Positions 12,827 to 23,200 of a DNA stretch of 64,000 nt are shown in pieces. This stretch comes from Cichorium intybus (lineage: Eukaryota > Streptophyta > Magnoliopsida > Asterales > Asteraceae): contig CM042011.1 in NCBI GenBank assembly GCA_023525715.1, forward strand, positions 57,346,854-57,410,853, written 5' to 3'. Numbering within the stretch: position 1 is the first letter of the stretch; every line of letters starts with the position of its first letter. The notes beneath the pieces are model-generated. The model did not search any database and had not been told where the DNA came from. It saw only the letters and a list, made by a program, of their open reading frames with translations. The position numbers were made by a program, and so were the translations under genes.

Positions 12827-13293
12827 AGCCACGAAACAATCTTCACCTGTGCTTCAACTGTGCATCTGTATTTCCGTAAACTCCTTCTTAGTTACCCCGG
12901 CCTTCTCATCAGTTAACCTGAAAGGCCCGTTAAAACTCCCATGAGTTTCAACATGTTCGTCATGACTTAAACTGCCCTTGACCCGTTCTTTGTCCCTATC
13001 GGCTCCCACTGAAAACAAACTACCGAATCCTGGAACAATCTGAGAACAAACAACAACACTCTCCATATTTAGCAAGTTATCAAAAACGGAGAGACTTTTA
13101 CAGCTGAAAAACTGGTTCTAAATCCACTGTCGTCCTGGACCTATGATTGAAACACGACCTATGCTCCTACTGTTGCAAAAGCCTGCAACTGAAACAATAC
13201 TCTATGCTCTCATTGCCACAATATCCTTCGACTGATTTTTCTGAACCTTTCCATGCTCGTTCAACCTGAATCTTCCTTGTAGCTCTAGGCTTC

Positions 13294-13620
13294 CTACTTG
13301 CAAAAGGTCACCCTCTTCTGCCCATGAGATTCTGTGAACCGGACTTTGTTTCTCTTCTGAACTGGGACGGTCACTCCCTCAGACGGTAATCCGACCATAT
13401 ACAGCGAACATTCATCGTTCACAAGTCTTACCTTTCCAAAGTCTCTAACTTTCAGATTCTGCAGTGCTTCACTGCTGTGGGTAGCGTGAAATGAAGCACC
13501 AGAATTCTTGACCCAAGAGTCTTCACTGCCTTCCACTGAGTCCCAATGCATCAAACCCAGACACATTCTCAGAAGCAGAATTTCCTCTATTTGGACATCG
13601 ACTCTAAAGAATGCCCACAC
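13294..13620 (-). pseudogene. copia protease remnant, active site changed
   Basis: Frame with DSWVKNSGASFHAT, then FGKVRLVNDE and YMVG, matching the copia aspartic-protease segment (family form DSWVLDSGASFH....GKVYLGD....I.G.G). The catalytic Asp of the D-S/T-G triad is Asn here, so even a translated product should not cut. Residues on either side do not resemble gag or integrase, so only this piece of the polyprotein remains. Stop at 13294; the frame upstream is closed. Confidence 0.75.
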
Positions 13621-14209
13621 CTCAACGTCATGAATAACACTGAACTTTCTGATCCCGTGATTACACCTAAGTCTGCTGACTTTCTAATCACTGCTGGATC
13701 TATCGAAAACGGATTTTCTCTTAATTACTTGATCTGTTCATCCCATGATCTGTTCTTGAACCCCTGAAACTCTTATCATGGCTGGATTTGTCTAAACGTC
13801 TGATCTTCTGTAATTCTCTAATTTTCTCCCTTTACCAATACCACATCTTGAACTCTCTGACACATAATGCCTCAATCTGCATCTTCCACCAACTTTTCAA
13901 TCTTCACTAAACGAAGCCTTGTCTGAACTTAACGACTGTTCTTCTGAACTCTATTAAATAATCAACCTATTTAAACTATAGCGGAATACCGAACTGAGAA
14001 TCAGAAACTGAAAATTTTAAACTGAATCGATAAAACCCAACGAACGCTGTTGGCACTGGTTTTTCGATTTCTTTAAATTTCTTCTGAGTTCAACTGTTCT
14101 TCACCGATTAAATAGAATTTTGATTCAACTGTTCTTGGCTCGTTATTTGCAAAATATAATCCCCACCCAAATTATTTTCTGGCTAAACTGCCCAAAACAA
14201 ATGTTTGAG

Positions 14210-14420
14210 TGACTGTTTTGCGACTTTGACAAAGTTGAGGGACCAAACTGCAATTTTCCTGAAGTTCAGGGACTAAAAAGCAATTTTCTCGAAGTTCAGG
14301 GACCAAACTGCAATTTTCCTGAAGTTCAGGGACTAAACTGCACCTTTTCTGAAGTTTAGGGACCAAACTGTAATTTTTTGGAACTTCAGGGACTGTTTTG
14401 CAATTTCTGAAAATCTGCTA
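14210..14420 (-). repeat. ~31-bp tandem repeat in copia derivative
   Basis: About six copies of a unit like GGGACcAAACTGCAATTTTCcTGAAGTTCA. On the minus strand it stays open and would read a repeated SLVPELQENC, but the translation is a by-product of the repeat, not a known protein. Confidence 0.85.
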
Positions 14421-14454
14421 CAGTACAGCTACATGAACTGCTACAGTACCGCTA

Positions 14455-14545
14455 CAGGTACAGCTACAGTGACATCTTCTCCGGCGCTACAGTGTCGTCT
14501 TCTCCGGCGAAACTCCGGTGCTACAGTGTCGTCTTCTCCGGCGAA
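14455..14545. repeat. CTACAGTG...TCTTCTCCGGCG repeats
   Basis: Three copies of CTACAGTG(TC)RTCTTCTCCGGCG at spacings of about 24 and 40 bp, beside shorter GCTACAGTAC repeats at 14415-14470. Confidence 0.8.
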
Positions 14546-14747
14546 CTAGTTTTTCCGGCCAACTTTCCGGCGAGTTTTGACCAACTTTGACCGGTGATTT
14601 GGAGGTCTTTCGACACTCAAAAAATTCGAAAAAATATATTTTCGGAATCTGCGGAACGAGACCTTTCCAACGGCGTAAACCAAAATCGTTTTTGAGACAA
14701 AAAATTTTCGACCAAAAACAGAAAATCACCCTCTGGAGCTATACCAA

Positions 14748-14760
14748 GGCTCTGATACCA
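14748..14760 (-). other. primer-binding site, initiator tRNA-Met
   Basis: Minus strand TGGTATCAGAGCC, the 13-nt complement of the tRNA-iMet 3' end, two bases from the 5' LTR. Confidence 0.93.
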
Positions 14761-14762
14761 CT

Positions 14763-15119
14763 TGTTAGGATCGAGACACTTAGCATACGAACACTAGACT
14801 CACACACTCAGCTCACAAATTAAGAACACAAGAATTTAACGTGGTTCGGTCCACAAATGACCTATGTCCACGGCGGGTAACTAGGAGTTTATATTCAACT
14901 ACATTGTTGTGGTGTGGTACAAATGTTCTCAATGAATGCCTCTATTTATATACATGAGAAGGTAATGTGAAATGTGAGATGTAAGATCAACAAAGGGTGG
15001 TAGCAGAAGAAAAATGGCTTTTGTCTTGCATCCTTCTTTGACTAAGAAAAATCTTCACCAACTTCACATGTTTTCTGCAGCTATTTTGACAAACCACAAG
15101 AGTGGCTTCACACTCAACA
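14763..15119 (-). repeat. 5' LTR of copia derivative
   Basis: 357 bp, TG at 14763 and CA at 15118-15119, the same length as the 12457-12813 copy. TATA on the minus strand at 14942-14952. Confidence 0.95.
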
Positions 15120-15124
15120 ACATT

Positions 15125-15977
15125 AAGGGTACAAACCACACTACTCTTCATACGCACTTAGTCTTCTAGATCTAAGGCAAGGTCACACGGTTGATGAATT
15201 TGGCATCATTTGAGGGAAAGTCACGATGGCATTACTAAGACAAGGAAACTAATTCCATCTATCTCATCCATTAACTTTCAATGACTTCACCTAAATAGAG
15301 AATTAATAACATTCGAGATGACGATTAGATCATAAATATGAACACCGAAGAGATAACGAACGGGTCACATAAGAAGATAAGGGTAAGGAAGAAAGGTTTT
15401 AAGGATTGCGACAAAAGAATTTCCTTAACAGCTCCAAGTCTTCATATACTCCTTAGTTACCTAATATTATTCTCCTCATGCTTTTTGCTTGCTTAGGGTT
15501 GTCACCACGATTCCACTAGTCTTCTAATATCTCTTCATCCCTTAATCGACTCCTCAAGGTCAAGACCACCTCATAATTCTCACTACTCCTCGAGTTTCAT
15601 CCGATATAAGTTGTCCATCCATCATCTCTTACCATCCTTTATCCTCCACAAGCGCTTGGGGCATGAAGCCGAATCCTTAGCAACTATCATCCTCCCGAAG
15701 TTGACCCTCATGATGCAATACACTCTTCATCCTTCGATGTCACACTACATATCTACATAATAAGCCTCATATACGAATCCCTCTTACCATGAAACAATAC
15801 ACATGCCAATCCTAATCCACTACTTAAACAAATAGAAACTTAAGCACAAGCAAGCATTTACCACTAAATTCTAAAGGCTAACTACAATAGTTCAAATATC
15901 CTCAAGGGCAATGTAGTTTAAGTCTAAGCACTACTCCTAGTACCTAGTTCACTTAAACTCATGCTCAGATACCAAAT
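15125..15977 (-). mobile_element. decayed Ty3 leader and gag-side sequence
   Basis: No open frame survives. The end nearest 15977 keeps the leader of the Tekay-type element at 24990-25057: both read GTCTAAG...ACCTAGTTCACTTAAAC and then a degenerate tRNA-Met primer site (15964-15974, GCTCAGATACC for GGCTCTGATACC). It is therefore an old relative in the same orientation, and the copia derivative is inserted to its left. Confidence 0.6.
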
Positions 15978-17959
15978 TGGAACACCCTCGCTTAAGGCAT
16001 TTCATAAAAACACATTTTTAAACTTATAGTTTATCATAATTGTTTATAAATTATCTCTTGTGAAAACATTAAATATTAACATCTTCAAAAGCGTCCTTTT
16101 ACGTTTAAACACCTTTTCAAAAACACATTGGATTTTTTGAATAATTTAGAGTTTAAATTGCGAAAAAAATCATTTGGTCATACTTCAAATAAAACATATT
16201 GGTTTGTAAAAGAGCGAGGTTGTTACAATCTTAATACCATACATAGTTTAAATGAAACCACACAACCTTTGGCCTTCTAAAAATATCCAGATCCTCTAAA
16301 GTCATGATAACTCCTCAACCTGAGCACACATCAAAATAGGTTAGGCAATGGAATGCCTAGTGAGCTTACCCGAGGTTGACCCATTCAAAGTAGGCTGTGT
16401 AACCACCACACTCGGGACAAACCCCCAAAATAGTTTTAACACACTTAAAAGTTGTATAATTTATCATCTCGGAAGTTGTATAAAAACAATAGTACATGAT
16501 AAAGTTTAAGTAAAAAAACGGATAGTTATGAATGCAATGCAAATGCAATATTCAACTATCCAAACCCATGTCCATCTCATAAAAGTCCACTTCACCTCGA
16601 TGTCACCTACCTAAGTTCACAAGTAACATGCACAAAGCATGCTACTTGATCCCCCAATAGGCTAAACTAAGACTAGTGGCCATCACAATAGCCTCATGAG
16701 GGTTAGCTGTTCCCTTCATGCGGTCCCTTATTGGCGGGAACAATCCTAAGACATCTTCGAGGGTGGCTATCCAGCCCAAAAGGCCCTCTACATGGCAGAA
16801 ACATCTCAAGGGTCTTCCCTATTGGCGGGTAAGACTAGAACATATCCATCCTTTTTGGATGAGGAAAGGGCCAAACTCATTCTCAGGTTTACAAAGTCAA
16901 TCCCATCCTGTATGCAATTAACAAATAGGATGCTAAAAAAACTATTTTAAAACGAACATCTAAATCTTTATTTCGAAACATCTTTTAAAATTCATTTCAT
17001 GCGATACACAATTAATATTCATATAACACATTGCATATAATAAGCATGCATGAAAATAGTTGATAACACACACACACAAATGATAGTGGTGAAGATGTGT
17101 ACTCCCGGTAAACTCACCCAAGGTCAACTGACGAGTCAACACTAAATCCACAAAAGATCGTTGCATTTGAAAGCGTCCGTAAACATAAACTCCTCAATCC
17201 TAAGTCCTCTTATTTGAGTGATGACTTGAGTCCTCCATCCCATCTACAAGTCACTACAATCTACTTCCTTCCTACAAGTCAATAAAGAAGGCATCACCCA
17301 CAATCCACTAGGTCTTAAGGGGAAAACTTGTCATTCTTACAACCTTTACATCTCAAGGCTAAACACTCATTATATGAAGATAATATTCTAAACAACCCTA
17401 AAATATAAGCTTCCAAAGTTAAAGAACCAAACACCAAAACTGCTTTGATAATCTCTAATATCCCAATCTAGGCTCGTCCGATCACCTAAATCCCACACAC
17501 ACAACATACCAACGAAAGGTATGCAAACCAAATCTTGAAAGACGTGAATCGGCCTTCTAAACCTTCAGAAAAATGCCCTAAACACACTCCAGGTCGTGGG
17601 AAAATGATTAGGGTTTCTGAACCTCTTCAAAGGCGAAAATGAGCCTCAATTTATAGCCCTGGAGAAAGTTAGCGCCGCTAACTTCCAAGGTTAGCGTTGC
17701 TAACCTTGGTCCTCCGCAAGACCTGGCTTGGTTAACCCAAAAGAATCGCAACAAAGTAGATTTTCCTCAACTGAATGTTAGCGCCGCTAACATTGGCTTT
17801 TCAGCATTTTGTCACTTGTTGCCCCCCTTTTTTCCAACTTTTGCCATTTTCACCCGTTTGCCCAAATGTTAAAGGTGCTAGGGTCTGATGAGGCTCTGGA
17901 TCAAACCTAGAAAGAACTCCTTGCTCAATTTCTTATCTCTTTCTGGGAATGGTCTTACA
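15978..17959 (-). repeat. old Ty3 LTR
   Basis: Starts TGGAACACCCTCG next to the degenerate primer site and ends CTTACA at 17959, followed by a purine-tract-like AATTCTCCCC. The length (1982 bp) is close to the 1907-bp Tekay LTR, and the CCTAGTGAGCTTACCC block at about 16357 matches CCCAGTGAGTAAT of that LTR in position. Minus-strand TATA (CTATAAATTGAGG) at about 17648-17660. It has both a primer site on its left and a purine tract on its right, which a single LTR should not, so it may be a join of two elements or a recombinant. Also contains GTTAGCGCCGCTAAC dyads near 17670-17790. Confidence 0.5.
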
Positions 17960-18345
17960 ATTCTCCCCTACTTGTCTGGATTTCGTCCCCGAAATCCGTG
18001 TTGGCAACCCGATCAGGGTAATGCCTCAGTATTTCGTCCCCGAAATCCGTGTTGGCAACCCGATCAGGGTAATGCCTCAGCATTTTTTCTTCCATCTTTC
18101 ATGTTCCCTCCAACTCTATTGTGTCGCCGAAGACCCTATCCTATGACAATCTCTTTATTCCATCAGACTTTAGTCTTGTCCTCTAGCATCACCAATGTTT
18201 GCTAATAATATCACCGACGTTCGCCTCGCAATATCTCTCCCAAACGCACGCTAGAGAACGTGTGGCATGTCTCAACTGAAAAATCTAGAAGTTGCTACGA
18301 GTCTAACTAACCATAGATTCCCTTTTCTACACTAAAAATAACCCG
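17960..18345 (-). mobile_element. decayed Ty3 internal sequence, left part
   Basis: Internal debris between the old LTR and the young Tekay insertion. It continues at 26970 on the other side, as the GTATA duplication shows. Confidence 0.55.
17980..18081. repeat. 51-bp tandem duplication
   Basis: Two back-to-back copies beginning ATTTCGTCCCCGAAATCCG and ending ATGCCTCAG, just inside the old Ty3 LTR. The same ATTTCGTCCCCGAAAT phrase follows the purine tract of the young Tekay element at 20279. Confidence 0.9.
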
Positions 18346-18350
18346 GTATA

Positions 18351-20257
18351 TGTAACACCCGACTTAATTAACCAAAAACACCCCAAAAATTTTTCATTTT
18401 TCAAACCAAATATTATACAAATAAAACATAATAAGGGGTATTAGTTAATATAATTCGAGTACAAGTGTATCACGAAGTACAATACATTAAATATTATACA
18501 TTCTTCAAGCCGGGTATTACTTCAATACTAAGTCCTCAGTCACGGACTTTATCTTTTCCCTTCGCGGGATCACGCTCACCTGCAGGGAGATATCACATAA
18601 ACTGTGAGCTATAAAGCCCAGTGAGTAATCAAATCAAATACTACATGTATAAGAATAAAATTCTCTATACAAAGTCAAATATGTAATTTCATACAATACA
18701 AAATCAAACATGGCTCACGGGAAAATCCCGCTGTTGCCTAGACTCACGGCTGGTTCCGGTCTTGTCTATATAAGTTTAAATATGGCTCACGGGTTAGCCC
18801 GCTGTTGCCTAGACTCACGGCTGGTTCCGGTCTTGTCTATTTATTTTTATTGACTCACGGCTGGTTCCGGTCTTGTCAATAAAGATTTGACTCACAGCTC
18901 CGTTCTTGTCTATTAAAGACTCACGGCTTATCTGGTATTGTCATATCAAATCAAATATCTGTCATTTTTCGTCCCCAAAACTATTTTCAATCCGCAGCTG
19001 CTCAACAATCATATATCACATCAAATACGAGTGAGATTACTCACCTGAAGGTTTGCTACAACTAGCTCTTAGCGGTTCTTGCCTTTCGATGTGTTTCGTA
19101 AGATTTTGTCCCGTACCTATAATTCCATTATTTCATAATGATTATAGGTTAATATACCATTTCAATTAACTCTAATACACTATAGTTCAATACAATATCA
19201 TTATAAATAATGCCTAGTTAATAAACTTTCCGTTTACTAACTTTATGTGAATTTTACTATTCACCGAGGCATTCGGATCGGTCTACAGTGCCCCCGAGGG
19301 GTCGAAAACTCGATATGAAAATTTTCCCAAACTTTTTAGACCATAACGAGCCTATGGTTCAAATTTGAGCTAAATCGGACAAGCCAAGCAAAAGTTAGCG
19401 TTTTTGATCCCCTGCCTGGCCTCTGATCATTGGGCGCACTGCGCCAAGGGGAGGGCGCACTGCGCCTGGGCGCACCCCGCCTGGCTTTGGGGCGCACTGC
19501 GCCTAGCGGCAGTGCAGACCCCCTGGCCAGTCGCGATTTATGCACTGTAGCTTGCAGATTTGGTCCATTAAGTACTTATTTCTGTTCTTAATCACCTGGG
19601 GTTTGTTCCTAGGCTAAAACCTTACATATTAACAAGGTTTTTAACCATCAAAACACCCTCAATCAATCACACAAAGAATTAGGGTTCTTATTTCTAACAA
19701 CCCCAAATCTTCAATTTCATCAAATATAACATCCTACTTCCATTTGGTTGAGTTAAGCTCTTACTAGCATGACTAAATGGAAGTATCTAACCATTTTAAC
19801 CACACAATTTTAGCTGCAAATGCAGTTTTTGAGTTCTACAAAACCCTCAAGAACAAACAATCAAGACTTGGAATATTTACCTCAAAAATCTTCCAATTAT
19901 ACCCTTTTGAACACTATAATCAAACTTGCAAATTCCAAGCCTTCAAGAACTTCAATTCCAATGCAGAAAATCAGCTCCAAGTCTCTCCCGTAACTCCCAA
20001 AATTCTGCACAAGTGTTTCTTTTATACCTCCCCATTTTACATTTTTGGTCCTTGAAGTTCTAAGTCTTAAACTTTTGCCACAATTAACACAATTTATGAC
20101 TAGAATCACATTTTTATAACATTTTAAGTCCAAGACTCAAAATATTATTACCAAACAAGTCCTTTTCTGTCCAAATGACCAAATTACCCTTTTGAGGTAA
20201 AATGACCATTTTGCCCTTTTTATTATAATTTTATAATAAACATGTTTCGGCGTTACA
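18351..20257 (-). repeat. 3' LTR of Tekay element
   Basis: TG at 18351, CA at 20256-20257. Internal sub-repeats: GACTCACGGCTGGTTCCGGTC three times in 18810-18880, with a related copy near 18762, and GGGCGCACTGCGCC-type units in 19430-19505. Minus-strand TATA (GGTATAAAAG) at 20020-20029. Open frames inside it are also present in the other LTR and are not taken as genes. Confidence 0.97.
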
Positions 20258-20273
20258 AATTCTCCCCTCCTTT
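20258..20273 (-). other. polypurine tract of Tekay element
   Basis: Minus strand AAAGGAGGGGAGAATT ends exactly at the 3' LTR. Confidence 0.9.
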
Positions 20274-20293
20274 AAGAGATTTCGTCCCCGAAA

Positions 20294-23200
20294 TCATACA
20301 AATAGTTGAGGGTATTTCTCCCTCATTTCACTTTCGGTCTCCCACGTCATGTCGGAACCTTTGTGATGACGCCAAAGGACTTTCACCATGCTAATCTTCT
20401 TATTCCGCAGCTGTCTTGTCTTGCGGTCTAGTATCCATTCGGGTTGTTCCGGGTATCTCAGCTTTTCATCCACCTCAATTTCAGCAAGAGGTATATGTTG
20501 AGACTTGTCAAACAAAGTTTTCCTCAAATGGGACACATGGAATACGTCATGTATACCATGAAGTTCACCAGGCAACTCCAATCGATACGCCACGGCTCCA
20601 ACTCTTTGAGATATACGGAAAGGTCCAATGAAGCGAGGACTCAACTTTCCTTTCTTCCCAAAACGAATCAAGCCTTTCCAAGGGGATACTTTGAGCATTA
20701 CCATATCTCCCACTTGGAACTCTATCGGTTTCACCCGTCTGTCCGCGTACTGTTTCTGTCTATTCTGAGCTACCTTCAAATTTTTGCGTATTAATTTGAT
20801 CTTTTCTTCAGTCTGTGCTACAATTTCAGGTCCAGCCAACGGCTTTTCCCCAACTTCAGTCCAGCAGATCGGAGTACGGCACGGTGCTCCATACAAGGCT
20901 TCATACGGGGCCATCTGGATGCTGGAATGATAGCTGTTATTGTACGCGAATTCCACTAAAGGTAAATGATCTTCCCAGCTTCCACCGAAGTCTATGACAC
21001 AAGTCCTCAACATATCTTCCAAAGTTTGGATCGTTCTTTCACTCTGACCATCGGTCTGTGGGTGATATGCGGTACTCATAAGTATTTTTGTACCCAATCG
21101 CTTTTGAAGACTCTGCCAAAAATGAGAAGTAAATCTACTATCTCGGTCCGACACAATTGATGCTGGTAATCCATGCCGACAAATTACTTCATCAATGTAG
21201 ATTTTTGCCAGTTGATCTACTCTATACTTTTCTTTATATGGTATAAATTGTGCCGATTTGGTCAATCGATCAACAATCACCCATATGGAATCATAACCTC
21301 GCGGTGTCCGCGGCAACTTTGTCACGAAATCCATGGTAATATGGTCCCATTTCTTCTCTGGAATCGGCAATGGTTGTATTTCCCCGTACGGTTTCTGATG
21401 GTTTGACTTAACTTGCAAACAAGTCAAACATCTTTCCACAAACCTTCCGATGTCCCTCTTCATTCCAGGCCACCAATACATCGGTTTTAACGTCCGATAC
21501 ATCTTGGTACTGCCCGGATGAACCGCATATCTGCTGTAGTGTGCATCTTCTAGAAGCGAATTTCTCGCCTCTCCTTGTTTTGGGACCCACACACGACCTC
21601 TGAAGGTCTTCAATTTCTGAGCATTTTCTTCCAGATGCTTCAAGTATCCAACCATTCTTTCGCTTTTTACATTCTCCGACTTACACGCTTCTTCTTGTGC
21701 TGCACGAATCAATTCTGGTAATCTGCTTACTACACCCATACATGCGGATGAAATTTGCAGAGGAACTTCTTTTCTGCTTAGTGCATCTGCCACCACGTTC
21801 GCCTTGCCAGGGTGGTACTGAATTTCACAATCAAAGTCTTTCAGTAGATCCATCCACCTTTGCTGTCTCATATTCAGCTCTTTCTGGTCGAAGAGGTACT
21901 TCAGGCTCTTATGATCAGTGTAAATGACAAACTTTACACCGTATAAATAATGCCTCCATAACTTCAATGCTAGAACCACAACAGCTAATTCCAGATCATG
22001 AACTGGATACTTCTTCTCGGCATCTTTCAATTGTCGGGACGCATAGGCTATGACCCGACCTTTCTGCATTAGAACACAACCAAGACCAATTCTAGAAGCA
22101 TCGCTGTAAATCACATATTCTTCTCCGCTTTGTGGTAAAGCCAACACTGGCGCTTCACATAAAGATTGTTTCAACTTCTGAAATGCTTCTTGTTGTTTTT
22201 CGGCCCACGTGAACTTTTCACCCTTCTTAGTCAACTTGGTCAACGGAGCAGCTATCGAAGAGAAATTTTCGACAAATCTTCTATAATAGCCTGCTAAACC
22301 AAGGAAACTTCGTATTTCGGTTGGACTCCGAGGCGGTTCCCACTTCATCACGGCCTCAATCTTTGCTGGATCAACTTTCACTCCTTCGGCATTGATTACA
22401 TGACCAAGAAATTGGACTTCTCTTAGCCAGAAATCACACTTGGAGAATTTCGCATACAGCTTTTCTCGGCGAAGCAACTCCAACACTTGCCGCAGGTGCA
22501 CCTCATGTTCAGTTTGGCTTCGCGAATACACCAAGATGTCATCAATAAACACTATCACTGAGGTATCAAGGAACGGACGACACACTCGGTTCATGAGATC
22601 CATGAATACGGCTGGAGCATTGGTTAACCCAAAAGGTATCACCAAAAACTCATAATGACCGTATCGCGTTCGGAAAGCTGTCTTCGGAATGTCTGACTCC
22701 CTTATCTTCAACTGGTGGTATCCTGACCTCAGGTCAATCTTGGAAAAGTAGGACGCGCCTTGCAGCTGGTCAAACAAATCGTCTATTCTGGGTAGCGGGT
22801 ACTTGTTCTTCACCGTGATCTTGTTTAACTCCCGATAGTCAATACACATGCGCATTGACCCATCCTTCTTCTTGACAAACAGAATAGGGGCTCCCCAAGG
22901 CGATGTACTCGGTCTGATGAAACCCCTGTCTAACAGTTCCTCCAGTTGCTTCCTCAATTCCACCATCTCTGAAGGTGCTAGTCGGTATGGAGCTCGGGCA
23001 ACAGGTGCAGCTCCCGGAACTAGTTCAATCGTGAACTCAACCTGTCGATCTGGTGGCAACCCTGGAAGTTCATCTGGAAACACATCTGGGAATTCGTTCA
23101 CTACATTCACATTCGCTACCCCCACTTTAATCGGTTGAGCCACCGACACATAAGCCAAGTAAGACATCCCTCCTTTACTAACACAGCTTCGGGCTTGAGC

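Larger units (their letters stand above)
12457..15119 (-). mobile_element. non-autonomous Ty1/copia deletion derivative
   Basis: Complete small element of 2663 bp with 357-bp LTRs, an initiator tRNA-Met primer site, a purine tract and a perfect 5-bp target duplication ACATT (12452-12456 and 15120-15124). The only coding trace is a dead copia protease fragment (13294-13620). Reverse transcriptase, RNase H and integrase are absent, so movement would depend on enzymes supplied by another copy. The interior also holds two short tandem arrays (14210-14420 and 14455-14545). It landed in older repeat sequence. Confidence 0.92.

Noticed and set aside
14172..14366. SLVPELQENC repeat protein
   Set aside because: Translation of a 31-bp tandem repeat inside a non-autonomous copia element; no start context and no homologue known to me.
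19336..20133. Frames of 69, 92 and 78 codons, repeated at 26043-26840
   Set aside because: They lie in LTRs, and are duplicated only because the LTR is; no known domain.
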